Positions 13,063 through 25,547 of a stretch of DNA of 64,000 nucleotides are shown here, piece by piece. Position 1 is the first letter of the stretch. Every line of letters starts with the position of its first letter. The translations under genes were made by a program, and so were the position numbers. The notes beneath the pieces were generated by a model. That model made no database searches, was not told where the DNA came from, and was given only the letters and a program-made list of their open reading frames with translations. Location: the NCBI RefSeq assembly GCF_000247695.1, contig NW_004624741.1, forward strand, positions 33,198,225 through 33,262,224, read 5' to 3'. This DNA is from Heterocephalus glaber. Lineage: Eukaryota; Chordata; Mammalia; Rodentia; Bathyergidae.

Positions 13063-13689
13063 CATAGAATGGTTACTCAGGATGAAGTAAGGCTAAATAA
13101 AGTATCTTAAAATATTTGAAAAGTCTATATTGTGAGAGTGAGTCAGTCTTTTTATTTTTCTTTGAAACAAAACAAACATTTCAGTTAAGAACCAAATGAT
13201 AAAAAAGTCAACACTAATAAAGGACTCCCTAAAATACATGTTTAAATGTATAATTGATTATTTTAATTAGTGGTGCTTCTTTCAATGATAAGCTTTGAAA
13301 AGAGTGCTTTTAGATGCAGGAAAAGAAGGTCTAAGGTGAAAAACATGGGCTGTATACTTGTTGCTTATGAAAATGAAACACAAGACATAAAAGCATTGAG
13401 GAATTCTCTGCTTTTAAGTTGTGCCATTTCTTTATTGGTCTTGTTCAGCAGCTCTTCAGAAAGACAGTTTCGTTACTCTGAGGATGTTTGCTCTTACTCC
13501 CTCAGGAATTCTGTCTCTATGTCAATGTGCAGGACATTTACTCACACAGGTCAGTGGGCTTCCATTCAGCAGTAGCAGATGTGACCTTAGAAATCTGAAC
13601 TGGTCCGGTGTGTCACAATAGAAATAACATGGGTGCCTGAACACAAGTGCAGTCTGAAGATTGGTGTCTGGAATTAGGAGGGGCAGATT

Positions 13690-13835
13690 TCATGAGAAGA
13701 CTTCAAGTTCAAGCCCAGCCGGGACATTTTGGAGACAGAGTGAAACCCTGTGTCAAATTAAGTAATTAAACATAAAACGCGGCTCAATGCAAAAGTCTTA
13801 GGTTCAATCTTCACTATTGAGAACAATTGCCTCCA
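13690..13835 (+). mobile_element. Degenerate B1-ID dimeric SINE
   Basis: The 3' half of a B1 ('cttcaagttcaagcccagcc', 'gagacagagtgaaaccctg') is followed by 'cggctcaatgcaaaagtctt' and 'aggttcaatcttcactatt', which match an ID box B region. The 5' part of the B1 is missing or unrecognisable. Confidence 0.6.
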
Positions 13836-13999
13836 AAATGTTCCTCAGTGTATAACTTCATATGATTCACATCTATGAACATTAAACATAATGATATTGG
13901 GGGATGTAATTTTAACAACACAATATTAAGTCAAATTTTTGAGGAGACCAGTTAAAAATTTTCTTAAGTGGATGTTTGGGAGCTTGATAATATGGTGCA

Positions 14000-16330
14000 C
14001 ATTAGAATAGGTAAAATTCCAATGAATCACTAAAGAAAGCTATGCTTGACAATATATACTTCCTATCCTGAGTTTTTACAATTTTATGTTTATTTGCAAA
14101 TTAAAATTATTTAATATTCTCAAGGACACCTCTGACATGATCATATGACTACTATGACCTGGGCAGCAACTGTCTGATTTTGGTGTCTCCAGTTCTGTCA
14201 TATATTTTATTAGGAGGTACTCTGTATCAGATATATTTTTATATATAACTTGCACATAGTAGCAGTATTGACAAGCACTACTGTTTTATTCCAGACGAGA
14301 AAAGCATAGAGAACAGAAGGACACAGGTAATTGTACTTACGGGTCAGCAAGTGGCCACGCAAGAGTCTAGAGTGAAGCAGAACACAAGTGACTGGAAAGT
14401 AACCACCTCTATGCTTTCTACTGAGCCCTGACTGAGTTCCTCCATTTAACAAGGTGCAATATCATCTTCATTCTTCCTTTTTAAATTCAGAGTCATGGCA
14501 CATAAACAGGGAAATCGGAGTTCTCTGTCCTCATTTGTCCTGGTAGGACTCTCAGATTACCCCCAGCTCCAGGTGGCCTCTTCCTGGTGTCCCTGACCAT
14601 ATACATGGTCACTCTGCTGGGGAACTTGGCATAACTCCGGTCAGGAAACTCAATCCTGAATTTCATACACCCATGTACTTTTGCCTCAGCCATATTTCCT
14701 TTTCTGATATTTGTTATTCCACTGTATTTACACCCAAACTATTAGAGATCGTAATAATGGAAGAAAGAGCAATCTCTTTCAAGGGGTGCATGGCACAGTT
14801 TTTCTTCGGCTGTGCCTGTGTGATTACGGAGATGTTCATGTTTTCAGTGATAACCTATGACTGGTTTGTGGCTCTCTGTAACCCCCTGCTCTACACAGTA
14901 GTGATGTCTCCTAATCTCTGTGCTCTCCTGGTGGCAGGAACTTATATGTGGGGTGCACTCGGTTCCTTGACAATCACATATTCTCTTGTGCAGCTGTCCT
15001 ACTGCAAGTCCAATATCATCAACCACTTTGCCTGTGAGTACTCTGCTGTCCTCTCTCTATCCTGCTCCAACCTCTCCTTCAGCCAGATGGTATGCTTTGT
15101 GATTTCTACCTTCAATGGGCCTGCAAGCTCCTGATCACCCTGGCCTCCTCTGTGGTCATTGTGGTGACTATTGTCAGGATGGCCTTCGAGGGTGGACTCC
15201 AAAAAGCCTTCTCCACCTGCACCTCCCACCTGACCACCATCAGCATCTTCCATGGCATCCTCCTCCTCCTCTACTGTGTTCCCAGCTCCAAGAGCTCCTG
15301 GCTGCTGGTCAAAGTGTTCACTGCCCTGTATACAGTCCTGATCCCCATGCTGAAACCCCTCATCTACACCCTCAGGAACAAGGATGGGAAAGACACGGTC
15401 AGGAGGTTAATCAACTCCAGACTGCATTCCCATTCATGATAAATTAAATAACATTTTCTTTTGGTCCTAAAAAATCTAATTTTATGTACTTTATATTTAA
15501 GTGAATGAGTATACTTAAGATAATTAAATATTGAATTTGCCATTGTTTCAGTGTTTGGAATAACATACTTCTGTCTTTGGTTTGATTCAAGTATAATTCA
15601 TTTTATGTGAACAGTTTCTGACAGCAATATACCTCAGAGTTTCCACCAGACACTATGGAATTGAGACTGAAGGAGAAACCAGTACATAGAAAACTGTGCA
15701 TAGGAACTGGCTTTGTACATTGTGGCTTTATTTTAGGTTTTGCTTACTGAAAGCATTGCAATCATAGATGACAGCTGCCCTTAGCGAATCCATACTGCAG
15801 TTCTCGGATCTCTTTTGACTCATAGAGTTCTAACAAAACATTCCCTTTTCATTTTAACAGTACAATTCAAGTGCAAAGAGGACCTCAGGTACACATTATG
15901 AAAATATCGTCTGCCTTTTAGCAAACAGTTGGTGAAAATATTAGCAACTTTCAGTGTGCTTTACTTGTTATTCGCCTGTGAACATGACATATTACATTTA
16001 AATAAATGGTGTTGAAATGCAGTTGATATCAATGAAAAATTTCAGCTCATTTCTAAAAATACTTATATCCATTGTTCACTTACACAAGTCCATAATTGTT
16101 AAATTGTGCCATTTCGCATGCATTTTCAAAATAAAGTTACTTCTTATCTGTGAATAACATCTACTTTTACTTAGTTGCTTAATATATTTATTAATATGAC
16201 ATCTTCTCTAACCTCTCACAAATGTCTATCATTAAATCATGTTGTTTTCATCTCTAAAATAGACTACTTCATGCTTTTGCTCTCTGAGCTATCATTATAA
16301 GTTGATCTCTAGTAGCTAATACAAAGTAAC
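14000..16330 (+). repeat. Older segmental duplication, copy 1 (with OR at 14.5 kb)
   Basis: Upstream ('catatgactactatgacc' near 14142) and downstream ('gtcatcattataagttgatc'-like block near 16290) flanks resemble those of the OR at 22.6 kb (near 22194 and 26235). The order is conserved on both sides, so this is a duplicated block carrying an OR, not two unrelated ORs. Copy 2 is longer because a LINE-1 and an LTR inserted there. Limits are approximate. Confidence 0.7.
14495..15439 (+). pseudogene. Olfactory receptor pseudogene, family 5-like
   Basis: Starts at ATG 14495 (MAHKQGNRSSLS), just after an acceptor-like 'ttaaattcag'. The N-terminus reads LVGLSDYPQLQ and the sequence continues through MYFCLSHISFSDICYS (TM2), a TM3 end with ITYDWF in place of MAYDRF, SYCKSNIINHF (extracellular loop 2), [10 protein letters not shown] (TM6) and PMLKPLIYTLRN (TM7), ending at TGA 15437-15439. 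Breaks: a one-base loss near 14576 in 'gtggcctcttcc', a damaged TM1 around 14625-14640 where 'ggcataactcc' replaces the usual GMI codons, and another frame change near 15118. Full-length otherwise (about 315 codons). Its closest relative in the window is the OR at 22.6 kb. The sub-family cannot be named with certainty. Confidence 0.9.
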
Positions 16331-19300
16331 CTACCACATTTAAAAAGGAAAAACATTATTTTTATAAAAATAAATTTTTATAAAAATAACAAAATTTGTT
16401 AACAATTATAAATTACCTTTTTTGGATAATGAGCCTGAGGTTCTATACACAAGTGAAAAATACATTCCACAAACAATAGGGCATGAAAAGTTTATACAAG
16501 AATGGAGGTGTTTGAAAAATGGAACCGTCTATTAGATAGAGCAAACACAGTTTCCAAAGTATTTATTTCATTTCTTTGAAGTATTTGCCAGTGCTGCATA
16601 TTCTTAACTACTACTGTTTTGAATTATATCATAATATGGATTTGAAAACTATTGCCATCACTTACTTCTGGGTTGGTCCTGCTAGTCCATGGCCCTTACA
16701 TGATCCTACATTTTTTCAAATTTATTCTATCTCTTCAACACTTGTGAATATTTTGTCTCTCATGTGATTTTAAAATTGTAGGTTTTTCTTTTCACCTTGT
16801 ATATTCTTAGTATTTCTACGGAAGCAAGTTAATTGTGATAGACAAAATAAGGAAAGTTGAAAATAGCATTCTGCAACAACTTCTAAACACTTATATTTTG
16901 CTGTTAACTACACTGCTTCTGAATTCCCTCTATTACATTAATGTACTCATAATTACATTGGTTATAGATTTTTTTTTTACATGTGTTGCTATTGACTTCT
17001 AAACAGAATAGCTCCTGAAAATATTTATATCATCATATATCTTCATGCCTGGGACCAAATAGTATTTCAGGGTATTAGAAGAAACATTTTTGATTGCTAA
17101 TTATTACAAAGAAATTGTTCATGTGTTTCCCAAGTCTGAGTTCTCAGGGTTTCATAATTCCAATCTAATTTTATATCTCCTTTTGTCTTCTATCAAACTC
17201 CATGAGGATAAGGTCAAATTTTGTATCCTAAATTAATAAAATATTTTTTTCATTTCTGAAAGTATTTATTTTTTAAATATTGAAACTGGATATATATATT
17301 CTTCTTTTAAAATATTTCTAGTCAAACCTCTTCAAAAATAACATATCTTCTTAAAAACATTTTCTGATTTTTTCAACAATGCTTGAATCTTTTCTTTTAC
17401 TGTTTCTTATGGTATCTATTGTGGTTCTAAAGTGACTATATAGCCAAATCCGTTCCTCATTGATCACATGACTGAGAGGCCTAGGCACCGTTCTTTGAAA
17501 CAAATCTCTGAATTTGTAGAATTTCAATGAAATAATTCTATATTATCATGTAATCTGGTGACATGGCATCCATAATTAAAATCACTACTATTTTTCAATC
17601 TCTTTATGTAACACAATCACCCATCCGTCTGTCAAAGCAGCCACAGAATAGGTTTCTGAATCTAAAATCATGTTCAGATATTACGAAAAGTATGACTTTA
17701 GTTGTATGGAAGCCACACATTGGACAATGAAAAGACGTTAGTGACATATACTCAAAATCCTTAATCAAAACTAGTGTATCATTATAAACAAAACTCAGAG
17801 ATTGGAATTTAGAATTCCACCATAATAATTTTAAAATTCATTTAAAACACAGATATAATTACACAAAAGTTACTCTATCCATGTGGGTCTTAGGTATCTT
17901 TATCCTTTTAGTTTTGGCTTACATACATAAACAATCTCTAAAATATAAAGGAAAAGAAAAAGATGGTATTAGCCATTGTTTGTCATTATTCTACTCTGTT
18001 ATGCTGAGGGTACAGGAATGGATATGGCCATGTTTTTATTGCTTTATTTTCCCCATGGTTTTCAAAGTATGACCTCCATATACAGGTAAGTTGTCTGTAT
18101 TTAGTTGTTTCCTTAACACATGAATATCAGCACACTATTGATTTAGAAGAAATCACATTTCAAATAACAAAAGAAAAATTTCCTCTCATTATTTTGTGTG
18201 TGGCTTTGTAGCAACAAATGTCAGTTCTCCTGGGTAGTTCCCCAAAGTCAAGAACTTAGATGTGAAACAAACAACATGGTCATGGGTATAGTTTCAGGTC
18301 AGGTTCTTACGCAGGCCATCGCAGACTTCCTCCAAAACTGTTGATGACTTGAAAAATAGTAGTGCCTCCTTTATTAAGTTGTTTGGAAAGAGTTCCATGC
18401 TGCCTTTAAAGGAATGGGAGCATTGAAGAGGACATTTTAATTTTGAGAGAAGTTGTGCATGTATTTATAATGCCAAGAAAATAATAAATTTATAATGTAC
18501 AACAGGTAAATCCTGCTTTGGATGAGTATCCTCATGGTTGGGTATATTTCATTCTTATATTATGTAGAATGAAATCTGAAAGAAATTTGGGGAGGATAAA
18601 CATAGGTGGGTTCAGGAATATTAACTTAGTTTAGCTAATGGTATAAGTTCAAGGTGATAAAATCTACTTGATTATTCCTGGTATAATTTTACTGAATTTA
18701 AAGTTATATATTTAAACATTATGTTAAATATAGTATTTAATGGTTTTAAATGAAATGTTGAATGTAAGTCTTGGTCCCCTGAAATTTAATCAACTCATAA
18801 AAATAGGATAAAAGACATAACTATAAATAACACATGAATAAAAAACTATGCAAATCATTTTGTAAATATGGTGATATAGGTGCAAGGAAAATAGACTAGG
18901 AGAAAAAAAAGTGATATTTGTAATATCCAGAAATATTTTCTAGAAAGAGCTATATAGGAAACTTATCTTTCAAAGAGGATATAATACAAAGTACTAGAGA
19001 GAAATGGGACAATTCCAGTGGATTAGAAAAAATAAATGTTTTACAGAATAAAATTTTAAAGCGATGATGTTAATTGGGCATTATATTAGTGACAAAATAT
19101 TTATACACTACCTGAATGACATTATAGAAACTCACATAAAACATATTTCAATTGCAATCAATGGTGTTGGAGTGCTGCCACAAGCTCTTACGTTACAGTA
19201 TTCAAGACTAACGAAGAGTCAGATTGATGCATTGTGAGGTACTAAGGACCACTGTGTCTAAATGATGGCTGGTAACTGAGGAAATAGAGGAGAGGGGCTA

Positions 19301-19475
19301 TTTTGAAATTTTTTATTGTTTTTCAATTTTCTGACCATAACCTCAGATTATTATAACCACAAAGAACAAGATAGTGATGTTATATTGATAGGAAAATGAA
19401 GACAACATATCACTGCATTCAGTATAATCAATTTTGAAATTAAAAAATCAAAATTAATTCATTTAAAACCAAATC
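15445..19475. other. Intergenic DNA, nothing coding recognised
   Basis: AT-rich. The first 0.9 kb still aligns with DNA downstream of the OR at 22.6 kb. A block near 17645-17780 resembles 12240-12380 in order and wording ('ttctgaatctaaa', then 'ccacac', then 'tccttaa'), suggesting an older tandem duplication. No gene was seen. Confidence 0.45.
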
Positions 19476-19477
19476 TA

Positions 19478-19566
19478 GGCTGGGGATTTAGCTCAGAGGT
19501 TCCGCCGTATGCCTTGCAAGCACAAGGACCTGAGTTCAATCCCCGGTACCAAAAATTAAAAAAAAA
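19478..19566 (+). mobile_element. ID-type SINE
   Basis: 'ggctggggatttagctcag' (box A), 'gagttcaatccccggtacc' (box B and end) and an adenine-rich tail. This is one of the best-preserved ID copies here, with box A and box B about 45 bp apart. Confidence 0.92.
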
Positions 19567-19582
19567 CAAAAAACAAAATCTA

Positions 19583-19672
19583 GGGCTGGGCATTTAGCTC
19601 AGTGGCACTGTGCCTGCCTTGCAAGTGCAAGGTCCTGAGTTCAATACCTGGTACAAACAAACAAACAAACGA
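19583..19672 (+). mobile_element. ID-type SINE, second tandem copy
   Basis: A second element starts 17 bp after the previous tail: 'gggctgggcatttagctcag', 'gagttcaatacctggtac', then (AAAC)n. It differs from its neighbour at many sites, so it is an independent insertion into or beside an adenine tail and not a simple tandem duplication. Confidence 0.9.
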
Positions 19673-19674
19673 AG

Positions 19675-22070
19675 CCAAAACTATTGTGGAATATAAACTA
19701 TAAGATATCTTTTTCCTTTTCTCATGCCATAAATATAAGTATAGCTCAAACCCAGTATTCTCCATGCTACACAGGTTAAGGAGCTCCAAATAACACAATG
19801 ACTGTTTTTATTAAATTATCATCATGACATTATTTTAGCAATTACTGAACTCTGTTTGCATTCTTCAGTACCTTTCCTAGTTCTAAAACATGAAATACAT
19901 GGTGAGGACTTTGCTTTCCACATTGAAAGATACATAAAAAAGATCATCTTTAAATTCTTTGAACTCATTTTTGAATTATTTGTACTTATAAATTAAAATC
20001 ATATGCTAACTACACTGTAATTTTCTAGAGAGGAGAAGGAAGGAAATTTAATAAAGGATCAACAAAATGCCCAAATCATAATGGTGTAGATAACAGCATA
20101 ATGGTCACTAGAGTAACTGAATATTTAGAGTAACTGAAATAACAGTGAAAGATTCCAGCCAGAGAGCAATGTGATCCATCCAATTAGGATGAAAGGACAT
20201 TTGATCAGCAATTGGAAATGAGAGAATCAACCAGGGAATGACATGTAACAGCAGATGCACAATCTTTACCTATGTCTAAAAATTGTAAGCATATAATCAT
20301 AGAGTGCATGGCTTTTCAGTAATCCATGGAAAATTTTTCCATAAATTGAGTAAAGTACATTGAGCTAACTTTATAAAGTTAACCTCAGATTCTAAGTCAG
20401 AAATAAAGCAAATAACAGCATTTAAGTGAGTTCATTCTGTCTGAAGTTGGAAGATTTTCTTGGAATCCAGAGCCTGGGTCTTAGTACACTGGTATCTCAA
20501 TTTACAACTTGATTTGCTTAGGATTTTGGGGAAGATGGCAGCATTAGTGTTTGTGCAGGGAAGGTGGCCATGGTCATATTTTTCACATGATACAGAGCTT
20601 GTGAACTGAAGTAAAATTTTTCCAAGTGCTTTTGTTTATGAATCAAATTGTTTGCAAACAGATGCTTTCATGAACCAATTTGCTTCATCAGCTCAGAAAG
20701 ATGAAAGTTGTGCCAACATGGTGTTCCAATAAATAGACTTTGCAAGATAATTTTTAATCATGGTAAGTCATAAATGACAGAACAAACAAAAAAGTCAACA
20801 TTTTACCAAAAAGGAAGCAGGAGGCCAAGACAAATGTCTGAAACTCTTGATACTCTGCACTGTGAAAGTAAAGTATGCTTTAAAAAAAGCAAAAACAAAA
20901 ACAAAAACTTCCCAAACATAGGTTCCAAGTCCTAAACTTACAAGGAAATTCAATATTATTGACAAAACTAAAGATAAACTTTCCAATATAGAACTGTGAT
21001 TATGCTGTGGTTTCTTTCAAAGATTATTAGATATACAGAAAGGAACTTTAATGTATGGAATGGACAATACAGATTTTGCTCATCAGGATTGAACAGAAGA
21101 CCTATAAAAATATTTGGAAATTCTTTCCTCTCAAACTGTGCCCAGTCATATGGTTTAGAGGCCCTTAGAATTGCCACTGTATTAATATTAATACAGGATC
21201 TGATTGTTCAGAAACTCTGTCTCCATGCCAACTAGCAGAGCCTTACTGGTGCCAGGGATCCATCAAGGTTCCTGACAGTAGACACAGGTTTTTGCCACAT
21301 TCTCAACCCATGTGGCTGTAGCCCAATTAAAGCAATCTAAGTACCTGAATATAAGGACAGGACTTCTTTTATCAAAACAAATGACAAACCGAGTAACATT
21401 CACAAAGGTCCATCTGATCCCCCTGCAATCGATTGTGTGATCGGGGAGCCAGTGCTCTGTAGCTGGGGATGGTAGTGGCAGATTTCACTCACAGGGACTC
21501 TCAATTGCTACAGACAAGGCCACACATTGTGTCAGTTCTCAGATATGCCCAAGACAGACACATCATATCTATTGAGTCTTCAAAATCACTTGCAGAATCA
21601 GTGATTTATTCAGATGTGAAAGTTCTAATAATCAGACTCCTGGTGGTGTACGAAACCATAAAACTTATATATTTCAATGATATATACTTTCATTCATGCT
21701 TGACCACCACACCCAATCTTGTAACATGAAGAAAGATATTGGTTGTTTTATAGGAGATGTTAGTATAATAACTCTTTATATAGTTTATGATGTCTCATAA
21801 ATTGTTTATTTCTGCTTAATATTATATGGACTACTAGCCAACCACAACCAACAGAATGTGATAAATATTAAGCTTTTAAGGACATCTCCAAAATAGTTCG
21901 TTACATTATAATATTTTATTGAATATTTAAAGCCTATCAGTAATCATACAGTAGATATAAAATTGAAGTAATATCAATATTATCAAAAGTATTAAATAAA
22001 ACACCTGCAAACCCTCTTAGGAAGATATTTTAAGAGTGCTTTATAATAGTATATGTCTAGAAAGGGTGAA
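19675..22070. other. Intergenic DNA, nothing recognised
   Basis: AT-rich, no OR or SINE similarity noted. Short open frames (for example 20996-21235 and 21469-21729) lack any recognisable motif and are probably chance. Confidence 0.45.
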
Positions 22071-23450
22071 AATTCATTATATCCCTACAGACCTGGGAAT
22101 ATCTAACAAGATATATTTGTCCCCCCTCATTATTTATCATATTTTTACATGTATTAAAAATATTTGATCTTTTCAAAGACTCCATATCTATAATCATATG
22201 GCTACTATGATTGGCTTAATATCTGAGTTTGTTCTATGTCTCCTCTGATTTCTTCAAAATACATTTTACCCTAATACTCTTAAATACTACTTATAATTAT
22301 TATTTTATATATAATAATGTTTATAATAGTATCTTATTATAGAAAAGAGCAATAAGTTGCTGATGAACAAAGCTAATTACCTGGAGCAAAATGTGGCCAA
22401 ATAACACCCCAAAGTGATGCAGAACCTTTGTGGATGCCAGCTGACCGACCACACTTATTTTCACTGGTTTATATTGAGCCTCTGCCCAGATTCTGCCAAC
22501 TCATTTTCTCAAGTTCTGCTGCTCAGTTTTTCTTCAACTTTATCTCCTTTTCCTAATTAATTATTATGGTGCTTCATTTGAGAAATCAGAGCTCTGTAAC
22601 CCTGTTCAAACTGGTGGCCTTCTCAGATTACCCTCCAGCTCCAGGCGGCCCTCTTCCTGGTGTCATTGACCATCTACACGTTCACTCTGGTGGGAAACTT
22701 GGGAATAATTGTGGTCAGAAAACTCAATCCCAAACTTCATATCCCAGTGTACATTTTCCTCAGCCATATTTCTTTTTTAGATACTTGGTATTCGAGTGTG
22801 TTTACACCCAAACTCTTAGAGATCCTAATAATGGAGGAGAGAATGATCTCCTTCAGAGAGTGCATGGTGCAGTTTTTCTTTGGCTGTGCCTGTGTGCTCA
22901 TGGTGATGTTCATGTTGGCAGTGATGGCCTATGAACAGTTCGTGGCTGTCGGTAAACCCCTGCTCTACACAGTGGCAATGTCTCCTAAGCTCTGTGCTCT
23001 CCTGGTGGCAGTAACTTACATGTGGGGTGCACTCTGCTCCTTGACAATCACATATTCTCTTGTGCAGCTGTCCTACTGTGAGTCCAACATCATCAACCAC
23101 TTCACCTGTGAGTACTCCGAGGTCCTCGCTGTGTCCTGCTCTGCAGCCAGATGATATGTTTAATAATTTCTCTACTGAGTGAGCCCTGCAGCCTCCTGAC
23201 CACCCTCAACTCCTATGTTTTCATTTTGGTGACTATCATCAGGTTGTCCTCCAAGGGTGGACTCTGAAAAGCCTTCTCCACCTGCACCTCCCACCTGATG
23301 GCCATCAGCATCTTCCACAGTGTCATCCTTGTCCTCTACTCTACTGTGTGCCTAACTCCAAGAGCTTCTGGGGACTAGTCAAAGTGGCCACTGTACTTTC
23401 CAGGCTGAACCACCTCATCTACAGCCTGAGGAACAAGAATGTGAAAGAGA

Positions 23451-24891
23451 ACATCAGAAAACCTCAGTTGCCCATGAATTAGCACAGACAATCAACAAGT
23501 GGGATCTCTTCTTATTAAAAAGCTTCTGCACAGCAAGAGAAACCACCAGCAGTGTGAAGAGGCAACCCACAATGTGGGAAAAAATCTTCACCTGCTCTTC
23601 CCCAGACAAAGGTCTACCATCTCAAATCTATAAAGAACTTAAAAAGATCAGACCTCCCAAATTTAAAGACCCAATCCAAAAATGGGCATCTGAAATGAAC
23701 AGACATTTTTCAGACAAAGAAGTAGAAATAGCAAATAAATACATGAAAAAATGTTCAACATCACTGGTCATTGGAGAGATGCAAATGAAAACAATGCTGA
23801 GATTCCACCTCACTCCAGGAAGAATGGCTCCTATCATGAAATCAACCAATAACAAATGCTGGCGGGGCTGTGGGGAAAGAGGAACACTGCTCCACTGCTG
23901 GTGGGAGTGTAGACTGGTGCAATCACTGTAGAAATCATTATGGAGATACCTCAAAGAACTAGGACTGGAAGGCCCATTTGACCCAGCTATTCCACTGCTG
24001 GAGATCTTCCTCAAAGAATTAAAAGAATCATACCACAGTGATATATGTGCACCCGTGTTCATAGCAGCACAGTTTGCGATAGCTAAAACTTGGAAACAGC
24101 CCAAATGCCCATCAACTGGAGACTAGATAAAGAAAATGTGGGTTTTTTTATAAAATGGAGTACTACTCAGCCATAAAAAATGAGAAATTAGAGACCTTTA
24201 TAGCTAAGTGGATGCATATTGAGGCAATACTCTTAAGTGAAATAAATAGGACACACATGTATAAATACCAAATGGTTTCTCTGGTGTGAGAAACTGAAAG
24301 TGTAAATAAGGATTAAAATGTATAATAGGTAATATGAAATAGGAAGAAAAGGGGCAAAGGGGAAGGAAGTGGGAGGGCTATGAGAAAGGATAGAAGGGAA
24401 TGGGATTAATATGAGAAAATGGAAAAATAGGAACAAAATCTTTGTAAATAGGGAGGAATGGAGGGGTTGAAGGGAGGGCTGGGCAAGGGTGAAAAATAAA
24501 AACCAAGAGAGACAATGTAAAGTTGCAAATTTCCAATGATGAATGTCATTACATTGTATACCTAAAATGTACCGATGATTAGAATGAATAATCAATAATG
24601 CAAAATAGGAAGAAAAGGTCCAAAGGGGTAGGGGTAGTGGGAGGGGCAGTGTAAAGGAAAGAAGGGAAAGGAAAAATGCTGAGAAATGGAAAAAATGGAA
24701 ATGAAGTCTTTGTAAATAGGGAAGGGTGGAGGGCATGAAGGGAAGGCTAGGAATGGGGAAAAAATAAGAACCAAGATGCATTATATAAAGGTACATTTCC
24801 CAATGAGAAATGTAATTGTGTTGTATACCTACAATGAACCAATAAAATAATTTAATAAAGCACAAAAAAAATTAAAAATAAATAAATACAC
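23451..24891 (+). mobile_element. 5'-truncated LINE-1 inserted in the OR C-terminus
   Basis: The plus strand carries the C-terminal part of LINE-1 ORF2 (clearest frame 23554-23931), including a cysteine-rich stretch KCWRGCGE...LHCWWEC typical of the ORF2 end, then 'atgcccatcaactgg' and 'ctactcagccataaa', a purine-rich 3' region, 'tacctacaatgaacc' and an adenine-rich tail. The identical 7-mer 'aaagaga' flanks it at 23444-23450 and 24892-24898, consistent with a target-site duplication. The 5' part of the element is absent, as in most LINE-1 insertions. The ORF2 remnant is not an active gene. Confidence 0.92.
24237..24891 (+). repeat. Tandemly doubled LINE-1 3' UTR block
   Basis: Within the LINE-1 the purine-rich 3' block occurs twice: 'aggaagaaaaggggcaaagg' to 'tgtatacctaaaatgtacc' (about 24337-24573) and again from 'aggaagaaaaggtccaaagg' (24608) to 'tgtatacctacaatgaacc' (24840). 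Other copies in the window (28.3, 29.1 and 40.0 kb) show it once. Confidence 0.75.
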
Positions 24892-25547
24892 AAAGAGACC
24901 GTCAGGAGGCTAATCAACTCCAAACTGAGTTCTCAATCCATGTAATTCAAATAGATCCTTGCTTATTTATGTATTAATCATATCTCATATTTTCATATTC
25001 CTTATTGTTGATACTTTAGCTTTGAGTGAATTTTTTATTGTACTATAACCAATTAAATTTTTGAATATGTGATGGTCTGCAGTGCTTAGAAGGAACTCAT
25101 TTTTTTCTCTGGCTTGATACAGTATAATGCACTCTTATCAATTTCAACTGAATTTCTGAATTAGTTAAATTTCAAAATTTCCCAACTGGACAGTATGGAT
25201 ACCATGGACACCATGAAGAAATGTGGATGTGGGAATTCACTCCTTATGTTACAGTTCTACTCTGAGCTGTGCTTCATGAAAGTTCAGGGAACACAGAAGA
25301 TAGCTGCCTTTACTGGATTCATACTGAAGAGCACATATCTCATAATTTTACTCAGCAAATTTCAGAAAACACAAATTTCAGTTTATAGTAATGCTATATT
25401 TACAATCAAATGAATTTCTTGGGCCTTTATTATGAAAAATTGGCCTGAATTTCAGCAAACCAAGTTTGAAAATATTAGCTACTATCCATATGTGTCACTC
25501 AGTTTTTTCTTATATTTCAATAATAGCTGTTCAAGTACTGCTGATTG

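Larger units (their letters stand above)
22566..24945 (+). pseudogene. Olfactory receptor pseudogene split by LINE-1
   Basis: Starts at ATG 22566 (MVLHLRNQSS). A one-base gain near 22632 shifts the frame; the body then reads GNLGII (TM1), FLSHISFLDTWYSS (TM2), MAYEQF at the TM3 end, SYCESNIINHF (loop 2) up to CEYSEVLAVSCS. A loss of about 10 bases near 23143 removes the start of the next segment, a TGA interrupts 'GGL*KAF' near 23266, and more indels follow near 23338. The TM7 part (LIYSLRN-like, near 23418-23440) stops at 23450 where a LINE-1 begins. The last 16 codons of the receptor (TVRRLINSKLSSQSM, stop at 24943-24945) resume after the LINE-1. Sister of the OR at 14.5 kb. Confidence 0.92.

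Noticed and set aside
16576..16767. Possible OR-like membrane segment frame
   Set aside because: Hydrophobic by AT-rich composition only; none of the OR signature motifs is present.
19478..19672. tRNA genes
   Set aside because: Box A and box B resemble a tRNA, but the molecules end in adenine-rich tails, lack a proper acceptor stem and recur across the window. They are ID SINEs.
23628..24104. 158-codon minus-strand frame
   Set aside because: Antisense of the LINE-1 ORF2 C-terminal part; no independent family features.
24233..24865. 210-codon open frame on the minus strand
   Set aside because: It is the antisense of a purine-rich LINE-1 3' UTR. The protein is a low-complexity mixture of L, F, P and S and similar frames occur at all other copies of this UTR.
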